Of a stretch of DNA of 64,000 nt, positions 23,949-35,200 are shown piece after piece (position 1 is the first letter of the stretch; each line of letters opens with the position of its first letter). Position numbers and translations under genes: made by a program. The stretch covers positions 6,493,106 through 6,557,105 of the forward strand of contig NC_020174.2 of the NCBI RefSeq assembly GCF_000224145.3, given 5' to 3'. Source of the DNA: Ciona intestinalis. Its lineage: Eukaryota > Chordata > Ascidiacea > Phlebobranchia > Cionidae. The notes under the pieces are model-generated. The model was not told the DNA's origin. It was given only the letters and a program-made list of their open reading frames with translations, and did no database searches.

Positions 23949-25024
23949 ATTGATATAGTTGTATTAGCGAGAATTACGAGCCCGTTTATAATTATAATTA
24001 TTGGTATAGAATATTCAAATTGCTGTATCTTATTTCGCTTTTATTAGCAGTTCGAATAACCAATTAGAATGTAGAACAGGAATTGTCAAATACCGAGAAA
24101 CACGTGGTGTAGAATCACTCATGCGTATAATGGGCGCGGTAACTCAGTTCGTTATTGTGACGTTGTATCATTGCAGCAACAGGATGTTACTCTGTGGGCT
24201 TGTTGTCGGGAGCGATTAAAACAATAATTAATAATAAGAAGATTATTATTTGTCGTAGCGAAGGTATAAGAATATTTGAAACGAAAAGACGAATAGAGAG
24301 CGACAAAACGAAACGCGTTAAAACATATTTAAATTTAGTTAAGAGAAGCATAGTTGGCTACACCTTAGCAGACAAGCAGTGATCCATTTATGTTTAATTA
24401 TTTCCCAGTTAAACTTTTAATGGGAAGAAAAGTTTGCGTAAAAAGTATTGACCTAAACGTAAAGCGGCTTTCTGTAATTTCTGGTTTGTTTCAAACAAAT
24501 CGAGGAGTTGTTGAGATAAAAGCCGGTTCGAGCAGTTGAGACACGATTCGCAGCGCAAAGTTATTTATAGCCCACTTACAGCATGTGGGCCATAGTTATG
24601 CGAACGAAGTTAACTGTATGGGCGTGCCACTGTTGTTGAAGCTGTGTTTGGCAACCAGTGTTTTTTGTTGCATTTATTGTTTGTTAGGTTGCGAGTTCGG
24701 TAGTTTAGATTTTATAACTCGGTGTGTTGGGTTTAGCAGCCACGCTTTTATTCAAGTAGTTTGCATCCATAGCTTGTTTTAACGATTGTAGTTTCACTGC
24801 TAATTCCCTTCTAATCGCTGTTTTAATTAATAAGATTTTCGCTATTGTTTTCGGAAAGTAAATGTATACGGTTATAAAGGGAATGCGGAGTTGGCCTATT
24901 AAGAAACGCATTAGTTTCAATAAAGATTGAAACAATACTGTACCATGGCCTAAGGCGTGTGACGTAATATTTTCAAAGCTAGTATTATTACTGGAAAATT
25001 ACGGCAGAAAATATAGGTTGCTGT

Positions 25025-25175
25025 ATATGGTAGGGTGGGGTAAGATGGGACACCTATAGTAAACAAAAAACATTGAAGAATTATAAAACCGTATCCTTAC
25101 GACTCCCATAGACCGTTGTTAATTGTTTGAAACATGATCAGGATATTTGGATATTATGAGCTAAAGGTGTCCCGG
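25025..25175. repeat. Small element bounded by GGGACACC inverted ends
   Basis: GTGGGGTAAGATGGGACACC at the left and AAGGTGTCCC at the right form a short inverted-repeat pair about 110 bases apart. Similar pieces lie at 22163-22195, 28255-28350 and 39985-40130, sharing GTAAGATGGG or the internal phrase of the type CCTTACGA...AAACACGACCAGGA. It resembles a non-autonomous MITE family, which is inference. Confidence 0.5.
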
Positions 25176-26676
25176 TACCGATTGTATTAAATAGGTTACA
25201 AACTTTTCAAGCTGAAAACTTCCTCCCAGGTTATTGTGTGTTTTTTGTTTGGGATTATAAATATTGTTGCCGTAACTACTGTGGTAACATTGGTGTCTTT
25301 AATGTGTCGTGTTGTTTTTGTTGCGACATCGTTGTTGTACGCGGGGGAAACTTTACTTGAATTGAGTTTTCGCCGTCATGTCATGTTTTATCATCTCCTC
25401 GTTTTAACGTTAAGTGAAAACATAACATTAATTCAATTTATTAATTTATTTGAATACGATAGCAATAATCAAATTAATTAAAACAACAAATAGAGGAAAT
25501 TAGCAACAAAACGACAGTCGTTAAAACACGCTGGAGTGAAAATTACAGTAAAATGTCAAATAAAACTGTGGTTGCAAACTAACTAGTATAATATCCGTCA
25601 CGTGGCTGCAAAAAGCCCGGTTATAACGAATGAGAGACAATACACCAGCAATAATGATTAAATTAGTTGGCAATAGAATAAGTGTTCCAGTTTCGAATCC
25701 TGTTATAGCTAACTGTGGGTTGGTTGAGGTAACGCAGAACGCGTGAGATCCGAATAATTACTCATCCGTGTAAATGGGCGCGGCGGATTGTGAAAAGGCG
25801 AGATCATTCGGGGAATTCTTGCGAAAAGGAATGATGGCTACGCTGTTTGGATGTTAAGATTAGGTAAAACGTGGAAATCGTACGATAGTGTAGAAAGTAG
25901 ATGTAATACAGTTCTGGCATGCCGGTCGATTATTTAAAACAAGTGTTGAATCTCAAATGGAGTTTAATGTTCTGTACCATAAACCCGCTCGCCCAAACAC
26001 GCCAAACCTAAGTAATTAACTTTACCAAGCACCATGGGTTTAGCGGTGCTTAAGTGCCGTTCAGTCTGATGAAGACGACCTGTATAAGACGTCAACACTT
26101 TGGTACGCAAATAAATACCAGAAGAACTGTTTTACGAAACCGGTATAATACACCCAGCAACAACAGTATATTAGGTGACTCGTCGGTGAGGAAATGATTT
26201 GAATCAATGAGCCGGTAAGATGGCTTCGGTTTTCGTCTCGAATTTCGTTTTTCTTTGTTATTCAGTAACTGAAGGAAAAGGTTGCTTGAAACACAAAACT
26301 TTTCAATGGTTTGTCTCCATAGGATACGTTTATAAAAAGAAACGTCTCAGTCTGCCGCGTACGATTGTGTAGTAACCATAATAAAGTACATCGTCATGGT
26401 TATGGTGAATCAGATTGTTTTCAATGTGACAAAGTTTCTGAAGTGTCAGGGTTTTGTGAGGAGACGATAGGTCGTGTGCGGCTCCGATTACCGGGGGTTG
26501 CTAACGGTAACCACCATGGAAGAACAACAAGCCATCACTTGCCCACAGTCCGTTAGATTCGGTTTGTGTTGAGTTGCAATCTACTAAAACCTTATGTTGG
26601 TCCCGGTTTTATAAGGCAATTTCATTCTTTCAGCAGATTTAGTTTTTATTTGCGATAAATAAACAGAAGTATCAGG

Positions 26677-28541
26677 ATGGGCGAATGGACTTACGGATTG
26701 TTTGATTGTTTCGGCAACTGCACTCTCTGTATCATCACCTACATCGTACCTTGTGTTACAGCAGGTAAGCATGTACGCAACTATGATAATTTATTATCTT
26801 GTTATTGAAGTTTCCATCATTGGCTTTTATATAAATGGCGGGTTGTTTACCGGTTCTATAGTAACGACTTTACGAGCTTTGGTTAAATATATGTTATAGT
26901 TGGAAGGGCATTGTGGTGCTTGCCATTTGTGTGCGGCTATGCTATTAAAGTAAGTGATAGTTAAGTCTTTGTAATTACAGCCAACGCTGAGTTAACATTA
27001 CGTACACATGTCGTATAAAATTAAGGGTATTTTACAACTTAATAACTGATAGCGGTCGTTTAATAAAACAAAAGAGTTAAAACCAAATGTGTAAGTTTAC
27101 GCCACAGTAATTTGCACGACAAGTGTTAAGGAAACGCGGCTTCAAAGATTGCAGTATGCCTGTTACAATCCTATGACGTGCGTTAAAATCGTGACCGAAC
27201 AATAGAACCAACCCGGAAATGGAAGGATCGCTCTGCGAATAAACCGATTCATTCAACCAGCGGTTGTCATAATACAAGCCTTGAAATAAATTTGCTTGAA
27301 ACGTATATGAAGCACCTTTATTATTCAATAAGTTATAGTTATATATGTGGTGGCTTAAACACGGATATTACTTTTCTTATAAACATCATTGAATTTTTTT
27401 CTTTTTTTGTAACCAAAGTGTTTAAGATGAAACCGTATAAACGGACTGTCGTATTGAAAGTGACCAGAAAATCCATGTTTGATGTAAATTTGTATATATT
27501 CATTAGAAACACATCTAATATAAATACCAATATAGACTCCATTAACGTGTGAACTCCAGGTCAAAATGCGGAGAAGGTCGACCAAGGAAGTTGCATTATG
27601 TGCGGCATCGCGTCCATGCTGGGACCTTGTGGTATTTATTTCATGGCAAGAACCCGTGAAGCGACAAGGGAACGGAAAGGCATTGAAGTAAATATCATCG
27701 TAGTGTAAACAGTGTTTTCCCATCTTGTATAAAAACGTTAGTTTTATTCCAACGTTTAATCGCCATTCAGCAAGACATTAGTTGGTGGTTTCCCAGACTT
27801 TAATATTCTGTTACTTCTGCTAACAAGTTTATTTGTAAATAGATGTTTCATTTGTTAAACCGTGATAAAGTCTTGCCAAATGGCGGACGAAATATTTAAG
27901 TAAAACAAACGTTTATTTCAGAGAAACCGAAACGACGATTTTAAATTTAAATGAATTGCCCTGAACCTATATTTAAATTATGAACAAACTTTACCGGCGA
28001 TTACATTGTTGTAATACAAGATCGTTTGACTTTGTGAACGCACAGTCACCGTACATCAGAGTCAACTTTATTAAGTAACTTTATCCGTGATATTGTGTTT
28101 TGTGCCTGGGGTCAACAATGTATCCTTGTCCCTTCTTTAACAAAAGTCACTTTTTCACTGCAGGGTTCATTCCTGAATGATTGTCTTTGCTCTTGGTTTT
28201 GTGCCTTGTGTTCCATCATACAAGTAGCAAGGGTAAGTCAATGTTGTGTTGCTCGTAAGTGGGGTAAGATGGGATACCATTAGGATATGATGTCACATAT
28301 TTACTGGTACTGTTTGAACAATTAACAACGCCCTATCGCAGGACCGTTTATATAGTTCTTTACATATTCTTTGTTAACTACCAAAGGGACGATGAACAAA
28401 ATAAAGTCATACCACATTGCACACCAACCTACCGTTTCAGTTAAAAGTTTTATTTTCTTTACCATCATGGTTTATTGAATGTCTTTGTTTCGGCAGGAGC
28501 TTGAAGGTAGTCCCATGGGTCAATCGATGTCCCGAGTATAA
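26677..28541 (+). CDS. PLAC8/cornifelin family cysteine-rich protein
   Basis: Four short exons, 26677-26764, 27560-27687, 28164-28232 and 28497-28541, join with exact phase to a 109-aa protein; no single exon exceeds 128 bases. Exon 1 encodes MGEWTYGLFDCFGNCTLCI...PCVTAG, the PLAC8 signature (W..GLFDC..dC..C..... PC). Exon 2 has KVDQGSCIMCGIASMLGPCG and the basic ARTREATRERKGIE turn; exon 3 has GSFLNDCLCSWFCALCSIIQ, the conserved Cys-rich hydrophobic segment; exon 4 gives the end ELEGSPMGQSMSRV. The family consists of small Cys-rich membrane-associated proteins with varied roles (placental, epidermal, metal or cell-size functions in different lineages), so no specific function is claimed. Confidence 0.9.
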
Positions 28542-29650
28542 GGCTTCGACCCGACACATTATATAACCAAGACTTTCATCGTGTTTAGCTTGTTTTAAAT
28601 TTGACATATTCACCAACATTTTTTTAAAGTCTATAATCCAATTGATGCTTCACTGTTACGGTTATTGTGTTTCGGTGTATCACCATAATTGCATGGCAAC
28701 GGCGACATGAAACGTCGCTCTCTTTTATATTGGTTTATCCCAAAACGGCCTCTATGGCTCGCATTGTTTGTTTTGCTGGAAAATCATCCGCAAGTTTGGA
28801 ACCAACGGCAAGCTCTAACCTCTCACATGGTAGCATGTAATCGTATTATAACAAAAGTATGTAAATACTAAATATAATTCAATTAACGACAACATTTCGT
28901 GTGCGTTTATTGAAGCGTAGACGCTTTGAAGAGATTGAGGGCCATGACTGGCAACCTTAAACCGTTGGTTTAGTTGTCACTTTGGAACAACAACTACATT
29001 GGTATCAACACTTACGTGGAAAGTAGTTTAGAAAATCAAACATGTAAGTGTGGAAAGAAAACTTGCGTTAAACAATCATAGGATTTGTATCATATTTCAT
29101 CGTTTGTTTAAAACGCCCCTGACTGTGCAATGAGATTTAAAGTTTTGCAGTTTCTTTTGTAAAAAAAATATTTTTAGATGTGGGGAGTTAAACGCCTAAA
29201 GCTACAGCCTACTCGAGGCGTATGTTTTATTAATCGCACGAAACTTAAGCCATCCGCCTATTGATCGCGTGGGTGTTTACGTCTATTGTTGCTTTATTTC
29301 ATTCAACAATGGGCGGTACAACGCTGACTTGCAGTGAGGCATATAAGGCAATTGTGCGTACTGAGAATTCAAACCGTAAGAATCGTGATTTTTATGAGTA
29401 ATCCGGTCCATAAGCGAAGAAGCGGGTTTTCTTACCCAACATTATGCCACACTGCTCTATAGCGCTACCTGCCGGCTTGACTCCAACTGCTTTTAATTAA
29501 TTAAAACAACAAAGAGAATGTATTTAGCAACAAAACGGTACAGTCGTTAACCCACACTATGAGAAAGTTATAAATGCAATTCTTACGTAACAACCCATCA
29601 ATGTTTTGCATACGAACACCTGTTGCCCAGAGGTGTTTGATTCGACGCTC

Positions 29651-29778
29651 AGTGCTGCTACCATTGTGGGCGTTTGTGTATTCTGGCAAAAAACGGCAGT
29701 TGCTCTAACGAAGTAGTGCTGCTACCATTGTGGGCGTTTGTGTATTCTGGCAAAAAACGGCAGTTGCTCTAACGAAGA
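29651..29778. repeat. Perfect 64-bp tandem duplication of SINE-derived sequence
   Basis: Bases 29651-29714 and 29715-29778 are identical. The unit begins AGTGCTGCTACCATTGTGGG, a SINE body motif, and ends CAGTTGCTCTAACGAAG. Absence of any difference suggests a recent duplication or an assembly artefact. Confidence 0.9.
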
Positions 29779-29879
29779 AGCAAGCACATGGTGTATGAAA
29801 CAAAACACCCGTGCTGTAATGACTTTCGTTACCTCGATTTATGATTTATCGGCTCGACGCTGCCACCGTTTCATGCATA

Positions 29880-30215
29880 TGAATGAATGAATGTAACTTA
29901 CTTTATCCTCGCGTGGCTGGAAAACGACAGTCGTTATAACACGGGTTTAACACCTCGTGCCAGCTTACGAGTTACCATGTACGTTACTTTGTGGGTAATT
30001 ATTTTTTGGGGATTTTTTATTTTTTTTATGTATGGCTGATAATTTGGACAACCCATTAGTGACCACTGTGTTGGAGCAATTGTCGTTAAGTGTCTTGCCC
30101 AAGGACATATACGCCAACAATAGTAGCAGCGACGAGCCTTGAACCATGGCCTACTCAATACAAATGAATTGAGTAGGCCATGCTTGAACCCATTACCTCT
30201 GGGTTACAGGCAGGC
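29880..30215 (-). repeat. tRNA-derived SINE, near full length, with hairpin insertion
   Basis: Read on the minus strand, a tRNA-like head (GCCTGCCTGTAACCCAGAGG, then B-box-like GGTTCAAG) is followed by the body (GCTACTATTGTTGGCG, CTTGGGCAAGACACTTAA, CCAACACAGTGGTCACTAAT), the CACAAAGTAACGTACATGG joint and the tail, ending in ATTCATTCATTC. The B box is split by a 37-bp palindrome at 30146-30182. The upstream end runs into the N gap. Confidence 0.85.
30145..30182. repeat. 15-bp perfect inverted repeat (hairpin) inside SINE
   Basis: CATGGCCTACTCAAT (30145-30159) and ATTGAGTAGGCCATG (30168-30182) are perfect reverse complements around an 8-base loop. Comparison with the intact neighbouring SINE copy shows the palindrome interrupts CCTTGAACCCATTACC, with CTTGAACC present on both sides. 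Confidence 0.9.
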
Positions 30216-30265
30216 NNNNNNNNNNNNNNNNNNNNNNNNNNNNNNNNNNNNNNNNNNNNNNNNNN
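30216..30265. other. Assembly gap, 50 N
   Basis: Fifty unknown bases lie between two same-orientation SINE copies, so the gap was probably caused by the repeat. Its real length may differ. Confidence 0.95.
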
Positions 30266-30412
30266 TTTGGACACCATTAGTGACACTGGGTTGGAGCAAT
30301 TGCCGTGTCTTGCCCAAGGACACATACGCCCACAATGGTAGCAGCGACGAGCCTTGAACCCATTACCTCTGGGTTACAGGCAGGCGCGCCAACCACTATG
30401 CCACAGAGCCGA
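30266..30412 (-). repeat. tRNA-derived SINE, head and part of body
   Basis: Minus-strand reading from 30409: GGCTCTGTGGCATAGTGGTT (A-box-like TGGCATAGTGG), GGCGCGCCTGCCTGTAACCC, then B-box-like GGGTTCAAGGCTCG and the body GCTACCATTGTGGGCGTATG. It is the clearest tRNA-like head in the window and defines the 5' end of the family. The body is cut by the N gap. The acceptor stem and downstream sequence do not form a tRNA, so it is not called as one. Confidence 0.85.
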
Positions 30413-30587
30413 TATTATGTCTGTTGTTGCTCTCTTGTTTATTTGAAGCACATTTACTCCAGAAAAGGTTGGTTGGTTGGGGCAAGTATGGTACAGGGAA
30501 CTTAATTAGTTCTGTATGGTAAGGTTAATATATTACCAAGCGAATAGGCATGTCACGTATAAGATTCAGTTATACAATATCGGTGCT

Positions 30588-30680
30588 AGTGAAGAATCCC
30601 CCCACGTTATCTATTAACCACTAACCCAAAACTAAGCAACCGCCAACATCTCTCATAGGACAACAGGAGGATTCTTCACT
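30588..30680. repeat. 12-bp inverted repeat upstream of UBE2D-like gene
   Basis: AGTGAAGAATCC (30588-30599) and GGATTCTTCACT (30669-30680) are perfect reverse complements 69 bases apart, about 115 bases before the start codon. It could be the ends of a tiny MITE or a structured promoter or outron element. Confidence 0.6.
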
Positions 30681-30759
30681 AAGTGTCCAATAGTTATATA
30701 TTAGTATGCGTATAAATGATTTTATATTTTTGCAGAAAAGTAAAACACTTATAGAATAA

Positions 30760-31254
<495 letters not shown>

Positions 31255-32259
31255 TGTGATTTAATAAACATTGTATTTAGTTGATGGTTTGCAAACCTAT
31301 TATAATACGTTTCTGCCAAATCTCAATCTTAAAGATTGAAAACAAGATAACGCTAAAATTGTCCTGCCAACTATAATGCATATTCCACACCAACTTTATA
31401 TTTTATTTATTCTTTTATTTATTTAGTTTATGGTTGAAAACAAACAAAATTCCATAGAAAGTAACATATGCATCAAATTGAAGTAATAATACCAATGTTT
31501 CAAACACAATATGTTTTTGTTGCAATTTGTTTTTAAGTTATCATTCTAGCGTATTGTCGAAAATATATTTAAACTTATTTTACACCAAGGCTTTCTGGCA
31601 CTAACTGCCATAGGTGTCCGTGTAATTCCCACTCATAATATTGCACTTTTTGTTTGTGCGAAAGTTATGTACATATATATTGTCTATAGTTTGCTTTTTA
31701 TTTGAAAGGAGCACCCAGGTTAATGTATAAAAACATCCATATTACACAAACAGTATTTCTATTATTTAACTTCATGTTTTGCTCTGCGTGTTTTCTTTAA
31801 ACAACTTTCGTTTCCAAACAACATATTAAAATAATCATTTTATTTTTTTCTCATTTTTGTTTTGTTTTGGCATCCCATAAATAACTGCTGGCTGCAGCAT
31901 TTAATAAATGTTTTTGTGTAATTTAATATTACGAATGATATGTATTGATATATCTGCACAAATTGTGTTATTTTTAGAATTAGTATTTTGACGTTCTGTA
32001 AATAATAATAATAATGGTATTTGTTTTTATTTTACTGTTTGAATTGTGGTTACGGGTACATTAGTACACTATTATATGTTCTGCTGTTTTTCTGCAATCA
32101 TGTTAATATGCATGATGTGATGGGGCTTGTAAATGTAAAACCCACAATTCTGTATGGATAGGCTTTCGACAATTATAAAATGTCTTTCTTTACCTTCATA
32201 TAGTGCTTTGCTGAAAAACTGATTAAACTCGCACAGAAACACTTTACTGGCCATGAAAA
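31255..32259. other. Intergenic / 3'UTR region
   Basis: AT-rich sequence with several AATAAA-type signals and no supported exon on either strand. It holds the 3' end of the UBE2D-like gene and the RABL6 promoter. Confidence 0.5.
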
Positions 32260-35200
32260 ATGTTTACGTCGATTAAGAAGTGGGTGAAGAATGAAGAAAC
32301 CAACGCAAACACGGGGAGGGTCGTTTCCCCACAAGGCATGCAAGCCATGAGGTCGGATCTACAGAAGAAATTTTCCAAGGGGGTTCAATATAATTGTAAG
32401 CTGGCGTTTAAATAGTTAAAGGTTTTCTTTTTATGAGCAAAACAAATAGATATGTATCCTACTAACGAAATGATGGATAAATAAGTCCTTGAATGAATGA
32501 AGGAGTGGTTTTGTTTCATACACGCCACTATTTAACACATGAATATATAATATGTTTAAACTACATTCCAGTGAAGATAGTGATTCGTGGCGACCGAAAC
32601 ACCGGCAAGACATGTTTATGGCAACGATTACAAGGAAATAAATTCACCGAGGAATATTCTCCAACACCAGAGATACAAGCTGCATCGATACATTGGAATT
32701 ATAAAGGTGATGTTTAATCAACAACCAAGTAATTTGGTAACAAGTTTTTAGAAATCCATGTATTATTGTTCTATTTGAATTTGAAACTGCCGATCCCATT
32801 TAGAGGAAATATATTTTTTATTATACAATTGTTTGGACCAGATCGTTACTTATTCTGTTTGTTGAAGTTGAAATATTTCCTTTGCAGCCACTGATGATAT
32901 CGTGAAGGTTGATGTTTGGGACGTGGTGGACCAAGGTAGTTATATGCGGCTACAATACATATGTCTGGGTATATGTCCTTTCGCAAGACACTTAACAACA
33001 ACCCAAAGGTCACTAATAAGACAAATGGCAACTCTTAACCTGAATCCTCTAACAAAGGACTTTTACCGTACAGGATAATATGTACATTAAGAATAGACTT
33101 CATGATTTCCAACTTTTCCTCCTTACTGAAATATTTGCAATGTTTCCAGGAAAGTCAAAGAAATCGAAAGATTCACTGAAAATACGAAACGATGATGATG
33201 AAATAGATGACCTACAGTTAGACGCTAACTTTCTTGATGTATATAAAGGGGCCCATGCTGTTATTATGGTGTTTGATATCACCAAGAAATGGACCTTCAA
33301 CTATATTGAGCGTGAATTACCAAAGGTGACATTGTGGCTTGTGTATCGTGTACTGATATCGGAGCAAGTACGGTTGAATGAATGGCCATTCTCGCTAACA
33401 AGTTACCACGTATGTAATTTGATTTATTACTTACAATATCCCAAACATACCTCCAGGTTCCTCCACATATCCCTGTGTTAATATTGGCCAACCATAGAGA
33501 CATGGGGGACCATCGTGTGGTTGTTCTCGATGAAGTCCAAGCATTTGTTGAAAGTGTGGACAGGTAAGTGGTCATGTAACTTGTGAAAGCATCACCTTTT
33601 GCATTTAAAAGTTTGGTTTCAAACTTTGTGTAACGAATGAAATCAGGTGAACTTCTTGTAATTGTTGGCAGTTTAAAGTTAAATCTTTTACTTCATGTAT
33701 GATCAGTATTATTGATTTTTATTGCAAATATTGATTCTTACTACATGCTATGCTATGTATTCCATGCATGATTGATGTTTTAGAAACATTATGTTTAGTT
33801 TAATAACCAACCAATCACTTGTAGGATGTTGTAAATAGGCACCAAACCTGGGGTGGCAGGGTGGGCAGGCCAACCCTTGAGTTTCTGCACTGCATTAATC
33901 AGTAAACATTACAACTAATAAGTTCGATTTGTTTCACAGCTGTGTCTAACTCTCCCTGCTTCCCCTGTGTTTGTATTGTTTGACATATAATGGCAAAAAT
34001 TTTAAATATATTAACAAAACCTGGGGTGATAGTGTTGCTTTCTGTCATATTTGTTGGAATATACACAGCAGAGTAAAGGCTGCATAATAAGATTTTGGTG
34101 TCCTAAAAACTTTACATAACCCCTGTTTTAAAGTTACCTGCCCCCCATACACCACTAACATTGTATGGCAACTATATTGTAACTAACCCAACTATAAACT
34201 TATTGTGACAGGAGATTGTCAATTTATGAATCCAGGATCTACAAAACTTTAACCAATTCCTTAACTAGGTCTTGTATATTGGTTGACATTGTGTGTTCCT
34301 GTGTTCTGCATGTTTTCAATTTCATTTATATTTTCTATCAACATTATTATCAAGATATTTCTATCCAGCTTGTGGTTACTTGGCTGTAATGCTTAAGGGT
34401 TTGAAAGATTTATTGATTTTTTTTGATTCAAATTTACTTGTGGAATTCATTTGGCAGATTGTGCTGTTGAAAGTTTAGTTTTATCTTTATTTTAATTAAA
34501 ACAATTAAAAATATTGTATTTCTTCACACACAATAGTTTATGATAAAAACTTTAATGTTGTTTTAATTAAATAGTTAATTACATTCATAGTATTGTTTGT
34601 AGGGTGTAACGGTCACACTTTTTATTGAATAGGTTTTGCATTTTTGTTTTTTTTTATAAGCCTTTTATATACCGAGTTTAGTTTTACCGTTACGGTGTTC
34701 TATATTACTCCAACCTTCGTTACCAAAGATACAAATGCTTTTTTTAAAAAGTTGAATGTTAATTTTAAGTAATTTATTTAAACCCCACATTGCACCACCA
34801 GACCACCAGGGTCAGCCGGGGTTTCATTCTTGGAAACTTCAATGAAGGAAGGTTTTGGCCTCAAGTACATCCACAAGTTCTTCAATCTACCATTCCTGTT
34901 ACTGCAGGTTGTTATATTGGTTGTTGTTGTGTTACTATTATTCTATGTACGGGTGAGAACCTGGGATTTAAACCAGAGTTGGTTCGTTACCCCTTACCCG
35001 ATATTAAACTATTCGATAGACTTGATTTTCCTTTGTTACAAGTTGTATAGCACATGATCTTGACTGTTATTTGGTTACGAGAATCGTCCTTAATGAACAT
35101 TAGATCAGGTCAGGTTACACGGAATCATAGTTGCACAACATTACAACCAACCCTTGTTTAAACTCCCAGAGAGAAAGTTTATTGAAACAACTTGAAACAA

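Larger units (their letters stand above)
22835..26676. other. Gene-poor region
   Basis: Apart from the 14-bp minisatellite, one SINE and a TIR-bounded repeat near 25030, I see no supported gene. Open frames of 60-80 codons at 24194-24382, 24585-24782, 25236-25481 (plus) and 24705-24935 (minus) have no family motifs. The 3' part probably holds the PLAC8-like promoter. Confidence 0.45.

Noticed and set aside
24705..24935. 76-codon minus-strand frame with an amphipathic look
   Set aside because: Composition is plausible for a small protein, but there is no family match, splice context or promoter evidence, and length is within chance for AT-rich DNA.
25236..25481. 81-codon hydrophobic plus-strand frame after an acceptor-like site
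   Set aside because: I looked for a tetraspanin or other membrane protein but found no Cys motif or adjoining exon in phase.
30340..30412. tRNA gene
   Set aside because: A-box and B-box-like motifs are present, but there is no matching acceptor stem and the sequence continues into the repeated SINE body, so it is a tRNA-derived SINE head.
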